NCBI RefSeq assembly: GCF_030812835.1
Contig: NZ_JAUSTM010000003.1
Location: 62,001-126,000, forward strand
Direction of reading: 5' to 3'
DNA: 64,000 nucleotides
Source of the DNA: Streptococcus moroccensis
GTDB lineage: Bacteria > Bacillota > Bacilli > Lactobacillales > Streptococcaceae
A program made the position numbers and the translations under genes. The notes under the pieces are model-generated. The model ran no database searches, had not been told where the DNA came from, and saw only the letters and a program-made list of their open reading frames with translations. This document shows positions 43,065 through 51,730 of the stretch, one piece after another. Position 1 is the first letter of the stretch, and every line of letters starts with the position of its first letter.

Positions 43065-43838
43065 ATGGCTGTTTTTCAAATCGAATACCGCTCTGAAATT
43101 TTGGATTTAGAGTATCCTGTCAACGTCATCTATCCGGACTTGTCTCGAGTTGACAAGCCAGATGATACAGATATTCCGGTCCTTTACCTCTTGCATGGGA
43201 TGAGCGGCAATCACAATTCCTGGCTTAAACGGACTCGTCTAGAACGCTTAGTCCGCACGACCAATCTGATTATCGTGCTTCCAAATGTGAACAATGCTTG
43301 GTATACAAACACTCAGTATGGTTACCGTTACTTTGACGCACTGACAGAAGAATTGCCAAAAGTTCTCCAGCGTTTTTTCCCTAATATGTCGAAGAAGCGT
43401 GAGAAAACCTTTATTGCAGGCCTCTCAATGGGAGGATACGGTGCCTATAAAATTGCGCTGGAAACCAATCGCTTTAGCCATGCAGCAAGCCTATCGGGAG
43501 CCTTGAGTTTTGATGGCATGCTGACTGAGTCCTTAGATAACCTCGCTTATTGGGAAGGTATTTTTGGCCCTATTCATCAATTTCAAGAGCAGGCTATGCC
43601 TCTGCTTGAGTCAGCTGAGCTGTCGGATAAGAAAACGAAGTTCTTGGCTTGGTGTGGCGAACAAGATTATCTCTTCCATCAAAATAACCTCGCGGTTGAA
43701 AAATTAGCTGAAAAAGGGATTGAAATTGACTATTCAACAAGTCCAGGGACCCATGATTGGTATTATTGGGAAAAGGAAATCGAGACGGTTCTTAAGTGGC
43801 TACCAGTAGGCTTTAAACCAGAGGAACGCCTGTCTTAA
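43065..43838 (+). CDS. estA: EstA-type esterase (tributyrin esterase family)
   Basis: A 257-residue alpha/beta hydrolase. The nucleophile serine is in [11 protein letters not shown], an aspartate follows in CGEQDYLF, and the catalytic histidine is in [10 protein letters not shown]. Relatives hydrolyse short-chain esters and can remove acetyl groups from sugars. No signal peptide is visible. It follows rnjB as in pneumococcus, with a terminator-like hairpin between, so it may be partly uncoupled. Confidence 0.92.
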   Translation: MAVFQIEYRSEILDLEYPVNVIYPDLSRVDKPDDTDIPVLYLLHGMSGNHNSWLKRTRLERLVRTTNLIIVLPNVNNAWYTNTQYGYRYFDALTEELPKVLQRFFPNMSKKREKTFIAGLSMGGYGAYKIALETNRFSHAASLSGALSFDGMLTESLDNLAYWEGIFGPIHQFQEQAMPLLESAELSDKKTKFLAWCGEQDYLFHQNNLAVEKLAEKGIEIDYSTSPGTHDWYYWEKEIETVLKWLPVGFKPEERLS

Positions 43839-43967
43839 ACGGATTTAAGAAATTCTTTAGGAAGCGATGGTAAACTGGTCAGTCCATAGGGTTAAACTTA
43901 AAAACAGTATTAGCTTTTAGAGAGCAATGGCCTGATAACAGTTAACCTGATAGTAAGGAGGCTTTTT

Positions 43968-44675
43968 ATGAAACGTATCTTACTGTTTCCTTTTCGTGTG
44001 CTTGCGTTTATCATACGATTTTGCATGACTATTGTCACGACCACGGTCGTAGCTGGTCTTGCTTTTCTCAGTTTTGTATATGTGTTAAACACGGATACTT
44101 TTGCTAATTCTGCCTTGACACAGGCGATTAATGCAGGCTTATCTCAAGTGGTCCAAACAGTTCAAGATCAAACCATTAGTCAGGATTTATCCCATTTAAC
44201 CACGGATGTGGTTCAGACTACTGAAGGAGCACGTTGGGAGACGGCGCAAGCCACAGTATATATCGCTTCGACTGACCCTACCTTTTATGAGGCTTATCAG
44301 CAGGCCATTGCCAATTGGAATGCAACAGGAAGTTTCACCTTTATCATTGTGGATTCTAGTGAGGAAGCAGATATTATCGCAACCGACTATGCTGATTCAG
44401 AAACGCCGGCAGCGGGACTAGCGGAAACAACAGTAAATCCTGTAACCAAGCGCTTGGTCACTGCAACGGTTAAGCTTAATAGTCACTATTTACTAGATCC
44501 TCAATATGGGTATGAAATGGGCCGTATTGTTCACACAGCCGAGCATGAATTAGGCCATGCGATTGGGCTAGGCCACGAAGACAGTCAAACATCTGTCATG
44601 GCTTCAGCAGGCTCATTTGATGGCATCCAAGAAGCGGACATATTGGCCGTTCAGGCCCTTTACAGCACACCATAA
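43968..44675 (+). CDS. Matrixin-like membrane-anchored zinc metalloprotease
   Basis: A 235-residue protein with an N-terminal membrane helix (about residues 12-38) and an extracellular domain with the full matrixin zinc motif HELGHAIGLGH followed by a methionine in SVMAS (Met-turn). It should act outside the membrane on peptides or proteins; the substrate is unknown. Strong AAGGAGG ribosome site. The small membrane protein gene begins 13 bases later, so the two may be cotranscribed. Confidence 0.88.
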   Translation: MKRILLFPFRVLAFIIRFCMTIVTTTVVAGLAFLSFVYVLNTDTFANSALTQAINAGLSQVVQTVQDQTISQDLSHLTTDVVQTTEGARWETAQATVYIASTDPTFYEAYQQAIANWNATGSFTFIIVDSSEEADIIATDYADSETPAAGLAETTVNPVTKRLVTATVKLNSHYLLDPQYGYEMGRIVHTAEHELGHAIGLGHEDSQTSVMASAGSFDGIQEADILAVQALYSTP

Positions 44676-44688
44676 AAAAGGAGGAGCG

Positions 44689-45039
44689 GTGAAGCATTTA
44701 AAAAACCTATTCTTTGTATATCCCCAGCAGGTTCTACTTTTTATCCTTAACACAGGCCTGTTTTTAACCTTTCGATGGCAAATGGCTAACCTCGCCCAAA
44801 CCACAGGGTTGGCTGATTTTTATGATCAGTATGCACCTTTTTGGATGCAAAATATGACAGCAGGCAGTCTGGAGCGTTTCCAAGTTTTCTTGGAAACCTC
44901 TTCCTGGGCCTGGTTGGTCGCCAGTATCATCTTGCTCATCCTCTGGCGCTGGTTGTCCAAACTCCTCAGAACAGTTTTTATGTTTGGTCTCTTAATACTT
45001 GCTGGATGGCTCATCTGGAAACTGCAACTTATGGTATAA
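44689..45039 (+). CDS. Small membrane protein of unknown function
   Basis: A 116-residue protein with three hydrophobic segments (near 12-30, 70-90 and 92-112) and a basic start (VKHLKNLFF). I chose GTG 44689, downstream of AAAAAAGGAGGAG; spacing is short. In-frame codons upstream lie inside the protease gene. I do not recognise the family. It follows the matrixin-like protease and precedes the ABC-F gene. Confidence 0.65.
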   Translation: MKHLKNLFFVYPQQVLLFILNTGLFLTFRWQMANLAQTTGLADFYDQYAPFWMQNMTAGSLERFQVFLETSSWAWLVASIILLILWRWLSKLLRTVFMFGLLILAGWLIWKLQLMV

Positions 45040-45107
45040 CAAAACAGGCTTTGGTCTGTTTTTTCTTTATCCTAGAAAAAGATTTCTAGGATAAACCTTC
45101 TAAAATC

Positions 45108-45116
45108 TGCTATAAT
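45108..45116 (+). promoter_or_regulatory. Extended -10 promoter of the ABC-F gene (leaderless)
   Basis: TGCTATAAT at 45108-45116; the start ATG is at 45123, six bases later. No Shine-Dalgarno fits. Confidence 0.7.
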
Positions 45117-45122
45117 AAGAAC

Positions 45123-47042
45123 ATGATTATCTTACATGCTAATAATATTGGGCGCAGCTTTGCGGGCGACGTCCTCTTTGAAAACATTGACCTTCAGATT
45201 GATGAACGGGACCGGATTGCTCTAGTTGGCCGCAATGGCGCAGGCAAATCAACTCTGTTAAAAATTTTAGTGGGAGAAGAAGCTCCAAGCACAGGCACCA
45301 TCAGTAAGAAACGCGACCTTTCTCTCTCTTACCTGGCTCAAGATAGCCGGTTTGAGTCCAGCAAGACTATTTATGAGGAGATGTTGGCCGTCTTTTCAGA
45401 CCTTCGTCAAAGGGAAGCTAACCTACGGCAGATGGAAAATCAGATGTCTAAGCTTTCAGGCGCAGACCTAGAACGCTTGATGACCGACTATGACCGTTTG
45501 TCTGAAGCCTTTCGACTCGAGGGAGGGTTTACCTATGAGGCTGATATTAAGGCCATTCTCAATGGCTTTAAGTTTGACCAGATCATGTGGGATAAGCCGA
45601 TCGCAGAGCTCTCTGGTGGGCAGAACACTCGTTTAGCCTTGGCCAAAATGCTCCTGGAAAAACCTGATTTGCTGGTGCTTGATGAACCGACTAACCACCT
45701 GGACATTGAGACCATTGCCTGGTTAGAAAATTACCTTGTCAACTACAAGGGCGCCCTTCTCATCGTCAGCCATGACCGTTATTTCCTAGATAAAGTAGCG
45801 ACGCTGACCATGGATTTGACCCCGACTCGTCTGGACCGCTATGTGGGTAATTACTCCCAGTTTATGGATTTAAAGGCGCAAAAGTTAGCGACAGAGGCCC
45901 AAAACTACGAGAAGCAACAAAAGGAAATTGCTAAGCTTGAGGATTTTGTCCAACGCAATATCGTCAGGGCCTCGACCACCAAGCGGGCCCAAGCACGTCG
46001 TAAACAACTGGAAAAAATGGACCGTCTGGACAAGCCAGACCTCCACACCAAGTCGGCTCACATGACCTTCAAGTCCGCTAAACCATCTGGCAATGTGGTC
46101 TTGACGGTCGAGGATGCGGCCATTGGTTATGACGGCGATATTCTATCAGCACCGATTAACCTTGACCAGCGCAAGTACGATGCCATTGCCATTGTGGGAC
46201 CAAATGGAATCGGTAAAACAACTTTCCTCAAGTCGGTGCTAGGCACCGTTCCCTTCATCGCTGGGGAAGCTAAGTATGGGGCTAATGTGGATGTTGGCTA
46301 CTACGACCAGAACCAGTCGGATTTGACCCCCAATAACACCGTGCTAGACGAGTTGTGGAACGACTTTAGGACAACGCCAGAGGTCGACATCAGAAACCGA
46401 CTCGGAGCCTTTCTTTTCTCAGGAGACGATGTCAAAAAATCGATAGGGATGCTGTCAGGTGGTGAGCGGGCGCGTGTGCTCCTTGCTAAACTCTCCATGC
46501 AGGACAAGAACTTTCTCATTCTGGATGAGCCGACCAATCACTTGGACATTGACAGTAAGGAAGTTCTGGAAAATGCCCTCATCGACTTTGACGGGACTCT
46601 CCTCTTTGTCAGCCATGACCGCTATTTTATCAACCGCGTGGCGACCAAGGTCCTAGAATTATCAGAATCTGGCTCGACCCTCTACCTCGGTGATTATGAT
46701 TATTATGTGGCCAAAAAGGCAGAGCAGGAAGCTAACCTCGCCACAGAAGTAGCAACTGTGAGTGGACAGGACCTCTCAGACCAGTCAGCGCCAGCCAGCC
46801 AGTCTTATCAGGCCAGCAAGAACGCCCAGAGAGAGCAGCGCAAACTGACGCGGCGCATTGAGCAAATCGAGATCGAACTCGAAAGTCTGGAAGAATCCAT
46901 TAGCCAACTGACCGAGCAGATGGGAGAGACCAATGATGCGGGTACCCTGATCGACCTGCAAAAAGAGATCGACCAGCTGACCCAGCAAACGGAAAACCTT
47001 ATGGAAGAATGGGAAGCCCTCAGCCAGCAGTTGGAAGGCTAA
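45123..47042 (+). CDS. ABC-F family ATPase (Uup-like)
   Basis: A 639-residue soluble protein with two ABC domains: Walker A GRNGAGKSTLL and GPNGIGKTTFL, signatures LSGGQNTRLALAKML and LSGGERARVLLAKL, Walker B LLVLDEPTNHLD and FLILDEPTNHLD. The inter-domain linker (about 245-310) is helical and charged; a C-terminal coiled coil (about 560-637) points to the Uup branch. ABC-F proteins act on ribosomes, usually to rescue stalled translation; I see no sign of an antibiotic-resistance type. The mRNA should be leaderless. Confidence 0.92.
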   Translation: MIILHANNIGRSFAGDVLFENIDLQIDERDRIALVGRNGAGKSTLLKILVGEEAPSTGTISKKRDLSLSYLAQDSRFESSKTIYEEMLAVFSDLRQREANLRQMENQMSKLSGADLERLMTDYDRLSEAFRLEGGFTYEADIKAILNGFKFDQIMWDKPIAELSGGQNTRLALAKMLLEKPDLLVLDEPTNHLDIETIAWLENYLVNYKGALLIVSHDRYFLDKVATLTMDLTPTRLDRYVGNYSQFMDLKAQKLATEAQNYEKQQKEIAKLEDFVQRNIVRASTTKRAQARRKQLEKMDRLDKPDLHTKSAHMTFKSAKPSGNVVLTVEDAAIGYDGDILSAPINLDQRKYDAIAIVGPNGIGKTTFLKSVLGTVPFIAGEAKYGANVDVGYYDQNQSDLTPNNTVLDELWNDFRTTPEVDIRNRLGAFLFSGDDVKKSIGMLSGGERARVLLAKLSMQDKNFLILDEPTNHLDIDSKEVLENALIDFDGTLLFVSHDRYFINRVATKVLELSESGSTLYLGDYDYYVAKKAEQEANLATEVATVSGQDLSDQSAPASQSYQASKNAQREQRKLTRRIEQIEIELESLEESISQLTEQMGETNDAGTLIDLQKEIDQLTQQTENLMEEWEALSQQLEG

Positions 47043-47059
47043 AAAGGGAGGAGCAAACT

Positions 47060-47095
47060 AAAAGAGGCTGGGGAAAAAGGTCCTAGCCTCTTTTA
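47060..47095 (+). terminator. Terminator after the ABC-F gene
   Basis: An AAAAGAGGCT/AGCCTCTTTT stem ending in Ts. Confidence 0.85.
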
Positions 47096-47272
47096 ATTTA
47101 TCATCAGTTAAACAAGGCGCAGTGGTTGATTGGAAGCCCTAAAACGCTTACTAGGCAATCGTTAGAGGCCGTCCTAATCAACTGTCCCACTCTCTTTTTG
47201 AGTCTAATAATTAGCTATTTTGAGAGAAAAAGAGTATACTTTTTATATCAATAATTAGTGAGAACACAAATA

Positions 47273-48130
47273 ATGAATACGTTATATCCTTACGAAGCCC
47301 ATTTTGAACTGGGAGTCGTCGCTTTAAATGTTGCTGATTTGAACAAGCAAAAGCTTTTTTATGAGCAAGTTTTAGGGCTGACAGTCCTCGAAGATAGTTC
47401 GGACAAGGTTGTCCTTGGAGTGGCTGATCGCCCCTTGGTTGAGCTGATTCAAGTGTCAGACCTCACCCCGATATCAGCCAGCTATGGCCTCTATCACTTG
47501 GCCATTTTGCTTCCTGACCGCACGAGTCTCGGCACCTTATTTCGGCATTTCCTCAAACATCAGGTCCCCCTTATCGGAGCTAGCAATCATGGTTACAGTG
47601 AAGCCATTTACCTAGAAGACACAGAAGGCAATGGCATCGAGGTCTATCGTGACAGGGCTTTTGAGAAATGGGATGTTCGTGAAGATGGGCAGATTCTCGG
47701 TGTGACCGAGGAGATGGATGCTCAGGCTGTCTATGACGCTGGGACAGATACAGCAGGTCCCTACAGAATCCCTGTCGGGACGACCATGGGCCATGTCCAC
47801 CTCAGTGTACGTCATAGCCAGGAAAGTTCGTCAGCCTATCAGACCGTTTTGGGCATGACCGCTAAATTCGCCATGCCAACTGGAGCTTGGCTTTCTTCTG
47901 GTCGCTACCACCATCATCTGGCAGTCAATGAGTGGGCTGGCCAAAAACTTTCCGACCGCAAACCAGGCCAACTCGGCCTTGTCTATTTTACCCTGAAGGT
48001 GTCTAACCCAATGGTCTATAAAGGCATACTAAAACAGGCTGAAGACCAAGGTTGGCAGATTGAGCTGGGGTTAGGGCAAGCAGAATTAACGGATTCAAAT
48101 GGTATTGTGACTCGAGTGCGTCTAGACTAG
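47273..48130 (+). CDS. VOC (glyoxalase/extradiol dioxygenase fold) protein, CatE-like
   Basis: A 285-residue protein with two vicinal-oxygen-chelate modules (about 12-130 and 165-285). Candidate metal ligands are the histidine in YGLYHLAILLP, the glutamate in EGNGIEVYRD, and the histidine in GHVHLSVR. It resembles the Bacillus CatE/YfiE group. The substrate is unknown. ATG 47273 starts the family-like N-terminus; the ribosome site is poor, and an in-frame GTG at 47258 is an alternative. Confidence 0.82.
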   Translation: MNTLYPYEAHFELGVVALNVADLNKQKLFYEQVLGLTVLEDSSDKVVLGVADRPLVELIQVSDLTPISASYGLYHLAILLPDRTSLGTLFRHFLKHQVPLIGASNHGYSEAIYLEDTEGNGIEVYRDRAFEKWDVREDGQILGVTEEMDAQAVYDAGTDTAGPYRIPVGTTMGHVHLSVRHSQESSSAYQTVLGMTAKFAMPTGAWLSSGRYHHHLAVNEWAGQKLSDRKPGQLGLVYFTLKVSNPMVYKGILKQAEDQGWQIELGLGQAELTDSNGIVTRVRLD

Positions 48131-48137
48131 TGAACTT

Positions 48138-48162
48138 AGCATCCATAACCGGGTGCTTTTTT
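48138..48162 (+). terminator. Terminator after the VOC gene
   Basis: An AGCATCC/GGGTGCT hairpin followed by six Ts. Confidence 0.8.
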
Positions 48163-48165
48163 AGC

Positions 48166-48194
48166 TAGACAAGATATTAATTTTTCGATATAAT
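48166..48194 (+). promoter_or_regulatory. Promoter of the structured RNA/tRNA-Ala transcript
   Basis: TAGACA (48166-48171), a 17-base spacer and TATAAT (48189-48194). The expected start is near 48201. Confidence 0.75.
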
Positions 48195-48200
48195 GATACC

Positions 48201-48282
48201 GTTAACTGTGTGGCTATGTACTAAGGTGAACGCGGGTCAGGGCCAGCGGACATGAGATGCTCCATGTTCCCATAATGTTAAC
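48201..48282 (+). ncRNA. Structured RNA segment of about 82 nt upstream of tRNA-Ala
   Basis: From the predicted transcription start the first six bases (GTTAAC, 48201-48206) pair with GTTAAC at 48277-48282. Inside, GGACATG (48248-48254) pairs with CATGTTC (48263-48269) as a 7-bp stem, and TGGC/GCCA (48211-48214 with 48242-48245) can also pair. No open reading frame with a ribosome site is present. I do not recognise the RNA. It may be a processed 5' leader of the tRNA transcript or an independent small RNA. Confidence 0.45.
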
Positions 48283-48308
48283 TGTTCACTAGTGCTAATT
48301 TATGAATT

Positions 48309-48381
48309 GGGGCCTTAGCTCAGCTGGGAGAGCGTTTGGCTGGCAGCCAAAAGGTCAGGGGTTCGATCCCCCTAGGTTCCA
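48309..48381 (+). tRNA. tRNA-Ala (anticodon GGC)
   Basis: A full cloverleaf: acceptor GGGGCCT/AGGTTCC with discriminator A at 48381, D arm GCTCAGCTGGGAGAGC, anticodon stem TTTGG/CCAAA with loop CTGGCAG (anticodon GGC at 48342-48344), and T arm AGGGG-TTCGATC-CCCCT. The G3-U70 wobble pair, the alanine identity element, is present. CCA is not encoded. It reads GCC and GCU codons. Confidence 0.95.
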
Positions 48382-48416
48382 TCTTTACTTCCGCTCGTTT
48401 CGGGTGGTTACCGCTA

Positions 48417-48441
48417 GCGTTGATTTATCAACGTTTTTTTC
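48417..48441 (+). terminator. tRNA-Ala transcript terminator
   Basis: A CGTTGAT/ATCAACG hairpin followed by seven Ts, about 35 bases past the tRNA. Confidence 0.88.
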
Positions 48442-48499
48442 TTTAAGTTTGATTAAGGAAAAAAAGAGCACGAATAAAGTAGATGTCAGAATATTTGCC

Positions 48500-48566
48500 A
48501 AAATTCAGAAAATAACTGCTAAAATTGTCTTTTTGACTGCCAAATTTTCCTGAAGTTTGGTATAAT
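48500..48566 (+). promoter_or_regulatory. ilvD promoter with CodY-like boxes
   Basis: The extended -10 TGGTATAAT is at 48558-48566. AAAATTCAGAAAATA at 48500-48514 has three mismatches to the CodY box AATTTTCWGAAAATT; a second partial box begins AATTTTC at 48543. CodY control of branched-chain amino acid synthesis is well established in the group. The ilvD leader is about 80 bases. Confidence 0.5.
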
Positions 48567-48653
48567 GAGACTAGATGAATGAGATAAATAACAGATGAGC
48601 TAAATGCTCTTAATGTTTAGTTCCGTTATCAGAGAAGGTAAAGGGGTGTAAGA

Positions 48654-50354
48654 ATGACAAATGATATGAAACAACGAAGTCAAATTTATAATGGGATGGT
48701 TAAGTCTCCGAACCGTGCCATGTTGCGGGCAACCGGCATGACTGATAGTGATTTTGAAAAGCCAATTGTCGGTGTTATTTCGACTTGGGCAGAAAATACT
48801 CCTTGTAACATTCACCTTCATGATTTTGGTAAAATCGTCAAAAAAGGGGTTCAAGATGCTAATGCTTGGCCTGTCCAATATGGTACCATTACTGTCGCAG
48901 ATGGGATCGCTATGGGAACACCTGGTATGCGTTTTTCCCTACCATCACGGGATATTATTGCCGATTCGGTTGAAGCCGCTATGGGTGGCCATAATGTGGA
49001 TGCCTTTGTGGCCATTGGTGGCTGCGATAAAAACATGCCTGGATCAGTTATGGCTATGGCCAATATGGATATTCCTGCTATCTTTGCTTATGGTGGAACC
49101 ATTGCTCCAGGAAATCTCAATGGAAAAGACATTGACCTTGTATCGGTCTTTGAAGGGATTGGGAAATGGAATAATGGTGATTTAACAGAAGAAGAAGTGC
49201 GTCAAATCGAATGCAATGCCTGCCCTGGACCTGGAGGGTGTGGGGGCATGTATACTGCTAATACGATGGCGACAGCGATTGAAGTGCTCGGTTTGAGTTT
49301 GCCGGGTTCTTCTTCTCACCCAGCCGAATCTGCAGAAAAACACGCAGACATTGAAGAAGCTGGGCGTGCGGTTGTTAAAATGCTTGAACTTGGCATTAAA
49401 CCATCAGATATTTTGACCCGTGAAGCGTTTGAAGATGCGATTACAGTTACTATGGCCCTAGGTGGCTCTACCAACGCTACTTTGCATCTCTTGGCCATTG
49501 CTCATGCGGCTAACGTGGACCTTGCCTTGGAAGACTTTAATGACTTTCAAGAGCGCGTGCCTCACTTGGCTGACCTAAAACCTTCTGGTCAATATGTTTT
49601 CCAAGATTTGTATGAGGTTGGTGGTGTGCCAGCCGTGATGAAATACTTGCTGAAAAATGGCTTCCTACATGGTGACCGCATTACCTGTACCGGTAAAACT
49701 GTCGCTGAAAACTTGGAGGATTTTGCTGATTTGACACCTGGGCAAAAGGTGATCATGCCTCTTGACAATCCAAAACGTGCGGATGGTCCATTGATTATCC
49801 TTAAAGGAAACTTGGCACCAGATGGTGCAGTCGCTAAAGTTTCTGGTGTGAAAGTTCGAAACCACACAGGTCCTGCCAAAGTTTTTGATTCTGAAGAAGC
49901 TGCTATTGATGCGGTGCTTTCAGATGATATTGTCGATGGGGATGTGGTGGTCGTTCGCTATGTGGGGCCTAAAGGTGGCCCAGGTATGCCTGAGATGCTT
50001 TCTCTGTCTTCGATGATTGTCGGGAAAGGGCAGGGCGATAAAGTCGCTCTCTTGACCGACGGGCGCTTCTCTGGTGGAACGTATGGTCTAGTTGTCGGTC
50101 ATATCGCTCCTGAAGCTCAAGACGGAGGTCCAATTGCCTACCTCAAAACTGGTGATTTAGTCACTGTCGATCAAGACACTAAGGAAATTACCATGCATGT
50201 GTCTGACCAAGAAATCGAAGCGCGGAAGAAAACAACTGTCATTCCGCCACTCTATCAGAGAGGTGTTCTTGGCAAATACGCTCATACCGTTTCCTCTGCT
50301 GCAAAAGGAGCAGTAACAGACTTTTGGAATACCGAACGTTCTGGCAAAAAATAA
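48654..50354 (+). CDS. ilvD: Dihydroxy-acid dehydratase
   Basis: A 566-residue Fe-S enzyme that dehydrates dihydroxy acids in valine, isoleucine and leucine synthesis. Cluster cysteines are visible in [17 protein letters not shown] and [13 protein letters not shown]; the C-terminal [13 protein letters not shown] motif is also present. The length is normal. It is a single gene here, apart from other ilv genes, as in several streptococci. A convergent SufT-type gene may help supply its cluster. Confidence 0.96.
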   Translation: MTNDMKQRSQIYNGMVKSPNRAMLRATGMTDSDFEKPIVGVISTWAENTPCNIHLHDFGKIVKKGVQDANAWPVQYGTITVADGIAMGTPGMRFSLPSRDIIADSVEAAMGGHNVDAFVAIGGCDKNMPGSVMAMANMDIPAIFAYGGTIAPGNLNGKDIDLVSVFEGIGKWNNGDLTEEEVRQIECNACPGPGGCGGMYTANTMATAIEVLGLSLPGSSSHPAESAEKHADIEEAGRAVVKMLELGIKPSDILTREAFEDAITVTMALGGSTNATLHLLAIAHAANVDLALEDFNDFQERVPHLADLKPSGQYVFQDLYEVGGVPAVMKYLLKNGFLHGDRITCTGKTVAENLEDFADLTPGQKVIMPLDNPKRADGPLIILKGNLAPDGAVAKVSGVKVRNHTGPAKVFDSEEAAIDAVLSDDIVDGDVVVVRYVGPKGGPGMPEMLSLSSMIVGKGQGDKVALLTDGRFSGGTYGLVVGHIAPEAQDGGPIAYLKTGDLVTVDQDTKEITMHVSDQEIEARKKTTVIPPLYQRGVLGKYAHTVSSAAKGAVTDFWNTERSGKK

Positions 50355-50358
50355 AGAT

Positions 50359-50388
50359 AAAAAGGCCTTCACATTGAGGGCCTTTTAG
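50359..50388 (+). terminator. ilvD terminator
   Basis: An AAAAGGCC/GGCCTTTT hairpin six bases after the ilvD stop codon. Confidence 0.8.
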
Positions 50389-50431
50389 AGTGGTCATAAA
50401 GTAAGACAGCAGGTCATCATTAATACTGCTC

Positions 50432-50773
50432 TTATCTGGGACTAATGCCTAGAGCGATACGTCCATAGCGGCTGATGCGAGTCATTTTCCAAACGGGTGA
50501 CCATACGATTTCAACCTTAACCTTTTCAATTTCTTCAATTTCAAGGAGTGATGCAATAATTTCATCCGGAAGTGTATCAGCACAAGAACATCCCATGTCA
50601 GTAAAGGTCATGACAAAATGACAGGTGCCATCTTCATCGAGAGTAATTTCATAGATGAGCCCTAAATTATAGATATCAAGTTCGATATCTGGATCATAAA
50701 TGGTTTCTAATTTTTCAATGAGTTTGGGACTAATAGCAGCCGCGCGTTCATTGAGTTTGATATCGTCTCTCAT
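50432..50773 (-). CDS. SufT/DUF59 (MIP18-type) iron-sulfur assembly factor
   Basis: A 113-residue DUF59 protein with the family's DPDIELDIYNLGLIYEI motif and the cysteine motif MTFTDMGCSCAD. Relatives help mature Fe-S proteins. It is convergent with ilvD, an Fe-S enzyme, so a role in dehydratase maturation is a fair guess. It is a single-gene unit on this strand. Confidence 0.9.
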   Translation of the reverse strand: MRDDIKLNERAAAISPKLIEKLETIYDPDIELDIYNLGLIYEITLDEDGTCHFVMTFTDMGCSCADTLPDEIIASLLEIEEIEKVKVEIVWSPVWKMTRISRYGRIALGISPR

Positions 50774-50938
50774 CTGTCATTCCTCGATTCAACACTTTTT
50801 TCTGAAAATTATAACAGTTTCTTTTCCATATTTCAAGGAAAAAAAGAACTAGTCCAAACTCTTAAAAAGTAGAAATCGCCTATTCTCATTTTGAAAGGGA
50901 GTCTTCCAAAATTCGAGACAGAAAAAGCCAGGGTATAT

Positions 50939-51730
50939 TTACGACTGGCTCATTTCTGCTTTTGATTTGATATCTTTATATTCTTCAGGTGTTTCTAGAC
51001 TTAATATATCATCATATGTTGCTAAGGCAATATCCTGACCATAAGTCTTTCGAAGTGCTGTTGTTACCAGGCGATAGGCGAGATTGGCGTTTCGAGAGAG
51101 TATCGGTCCATGGAAGTAAGAGCCAAATACATTTTTATAGTGTAGACCTTCCGTTTGATCTTCCCCATTATTGCCATTGCCATAGACAACTCGCCCCAGA
51201 GGCTTTTCGTCTTCACTTAAAAAGGTTCGACCTTGATGGTTTTCAAAACCGTAATAGGTTTCATTAAAGGTTTCATTTTCAATTTTAATATCTCCAATGA
51301 AGCGGTTGTTTTCTTGGTTGAGGGTATAATGGCCTAGAATCCCAAGACCATCAATTTTTCGGCCGCCAGCTTCGATATAATATTGACCCAATAACTGATA
51401 GCCACCACAGATGGCTAAAAGAACACCGTCGTTATGAATATAAGTTTCCAGAGATTGGCGTTTGCGAGGCAAATCCTTGGCAATAATCGATTGTTCATAA
51501 TCCTGGCCACCACCAAAGAAAATCAACTGGTAGTCCTCTGGAATAAGCTCATCTCCCATGGAGACAATATCAACAGTAACTCTGGCTCCTAATTTTTCAG
51601 CCACATATTTGAGCATGAGGACATTACCGTTATCGCCATAAGTGTTCATCAGGTCACCATAGAGGTGAGCGATGCGAAGCTCATAGGAATAGTCACGGTC
51701 GGTTGGACTTTGTAAAGATACGTATACCAT
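50939..51730 (-). CDS. gatD: Lipid II isoglutaminyl synthase, glutamine amidotransferase subunit
   Basis: A 263-residue CobB/CobQ-like class I amidotransferase; the nucleophile cysteine is in [12 protein letters not shown] and the catalytic histidine in [12 protein letters not shown]. With MurT it amidates the D-glutamate of lipid II, needed for efficient cross-linking in streptococci. Its ATG overlaps the murT stop by one base (TAATG), which couples the two subunits. Confidence 0.96.
   Translation of the reverse strand: MVYVSLQSPTDRDYSYELRIAHLYGDLMNTYGDNGNVLMLKYVAEKLGARVTVDIVSMGDELIPEDYQLIFFGGGQDYEQSIIAKDLPRKRQSLETYIHNDGVLLAICGGYQLLGQYYIEAGGRKIDGLGILGHYTLNQENNRFIGDIKIENETFNETYYGFENHQGRTFLSEDEKPLGRVVYGNGNNGEDQTEGLHYKNVFGSYFHGPILSRNANLAYRLVTTALRKTYGQDIALATYDDILSLETPEEYKDIKSKAEMSQS

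Noticed and set aside
48201..48282. Possible SRP (4.5S/scRNA) gene because of the GGTGAACGCGGGTCAGGG stretch
   Set aside because: The conserved SRP apical sequence (GGAAGGAAGCAGC-like) is absent and the fold differs. I kept it only as an unidentified structured RNA.
48302..48553. Plus-strand frame of 83 codons
   Set aside because: It runs through tRNA-Ala and its terminator, so it is not a gene.
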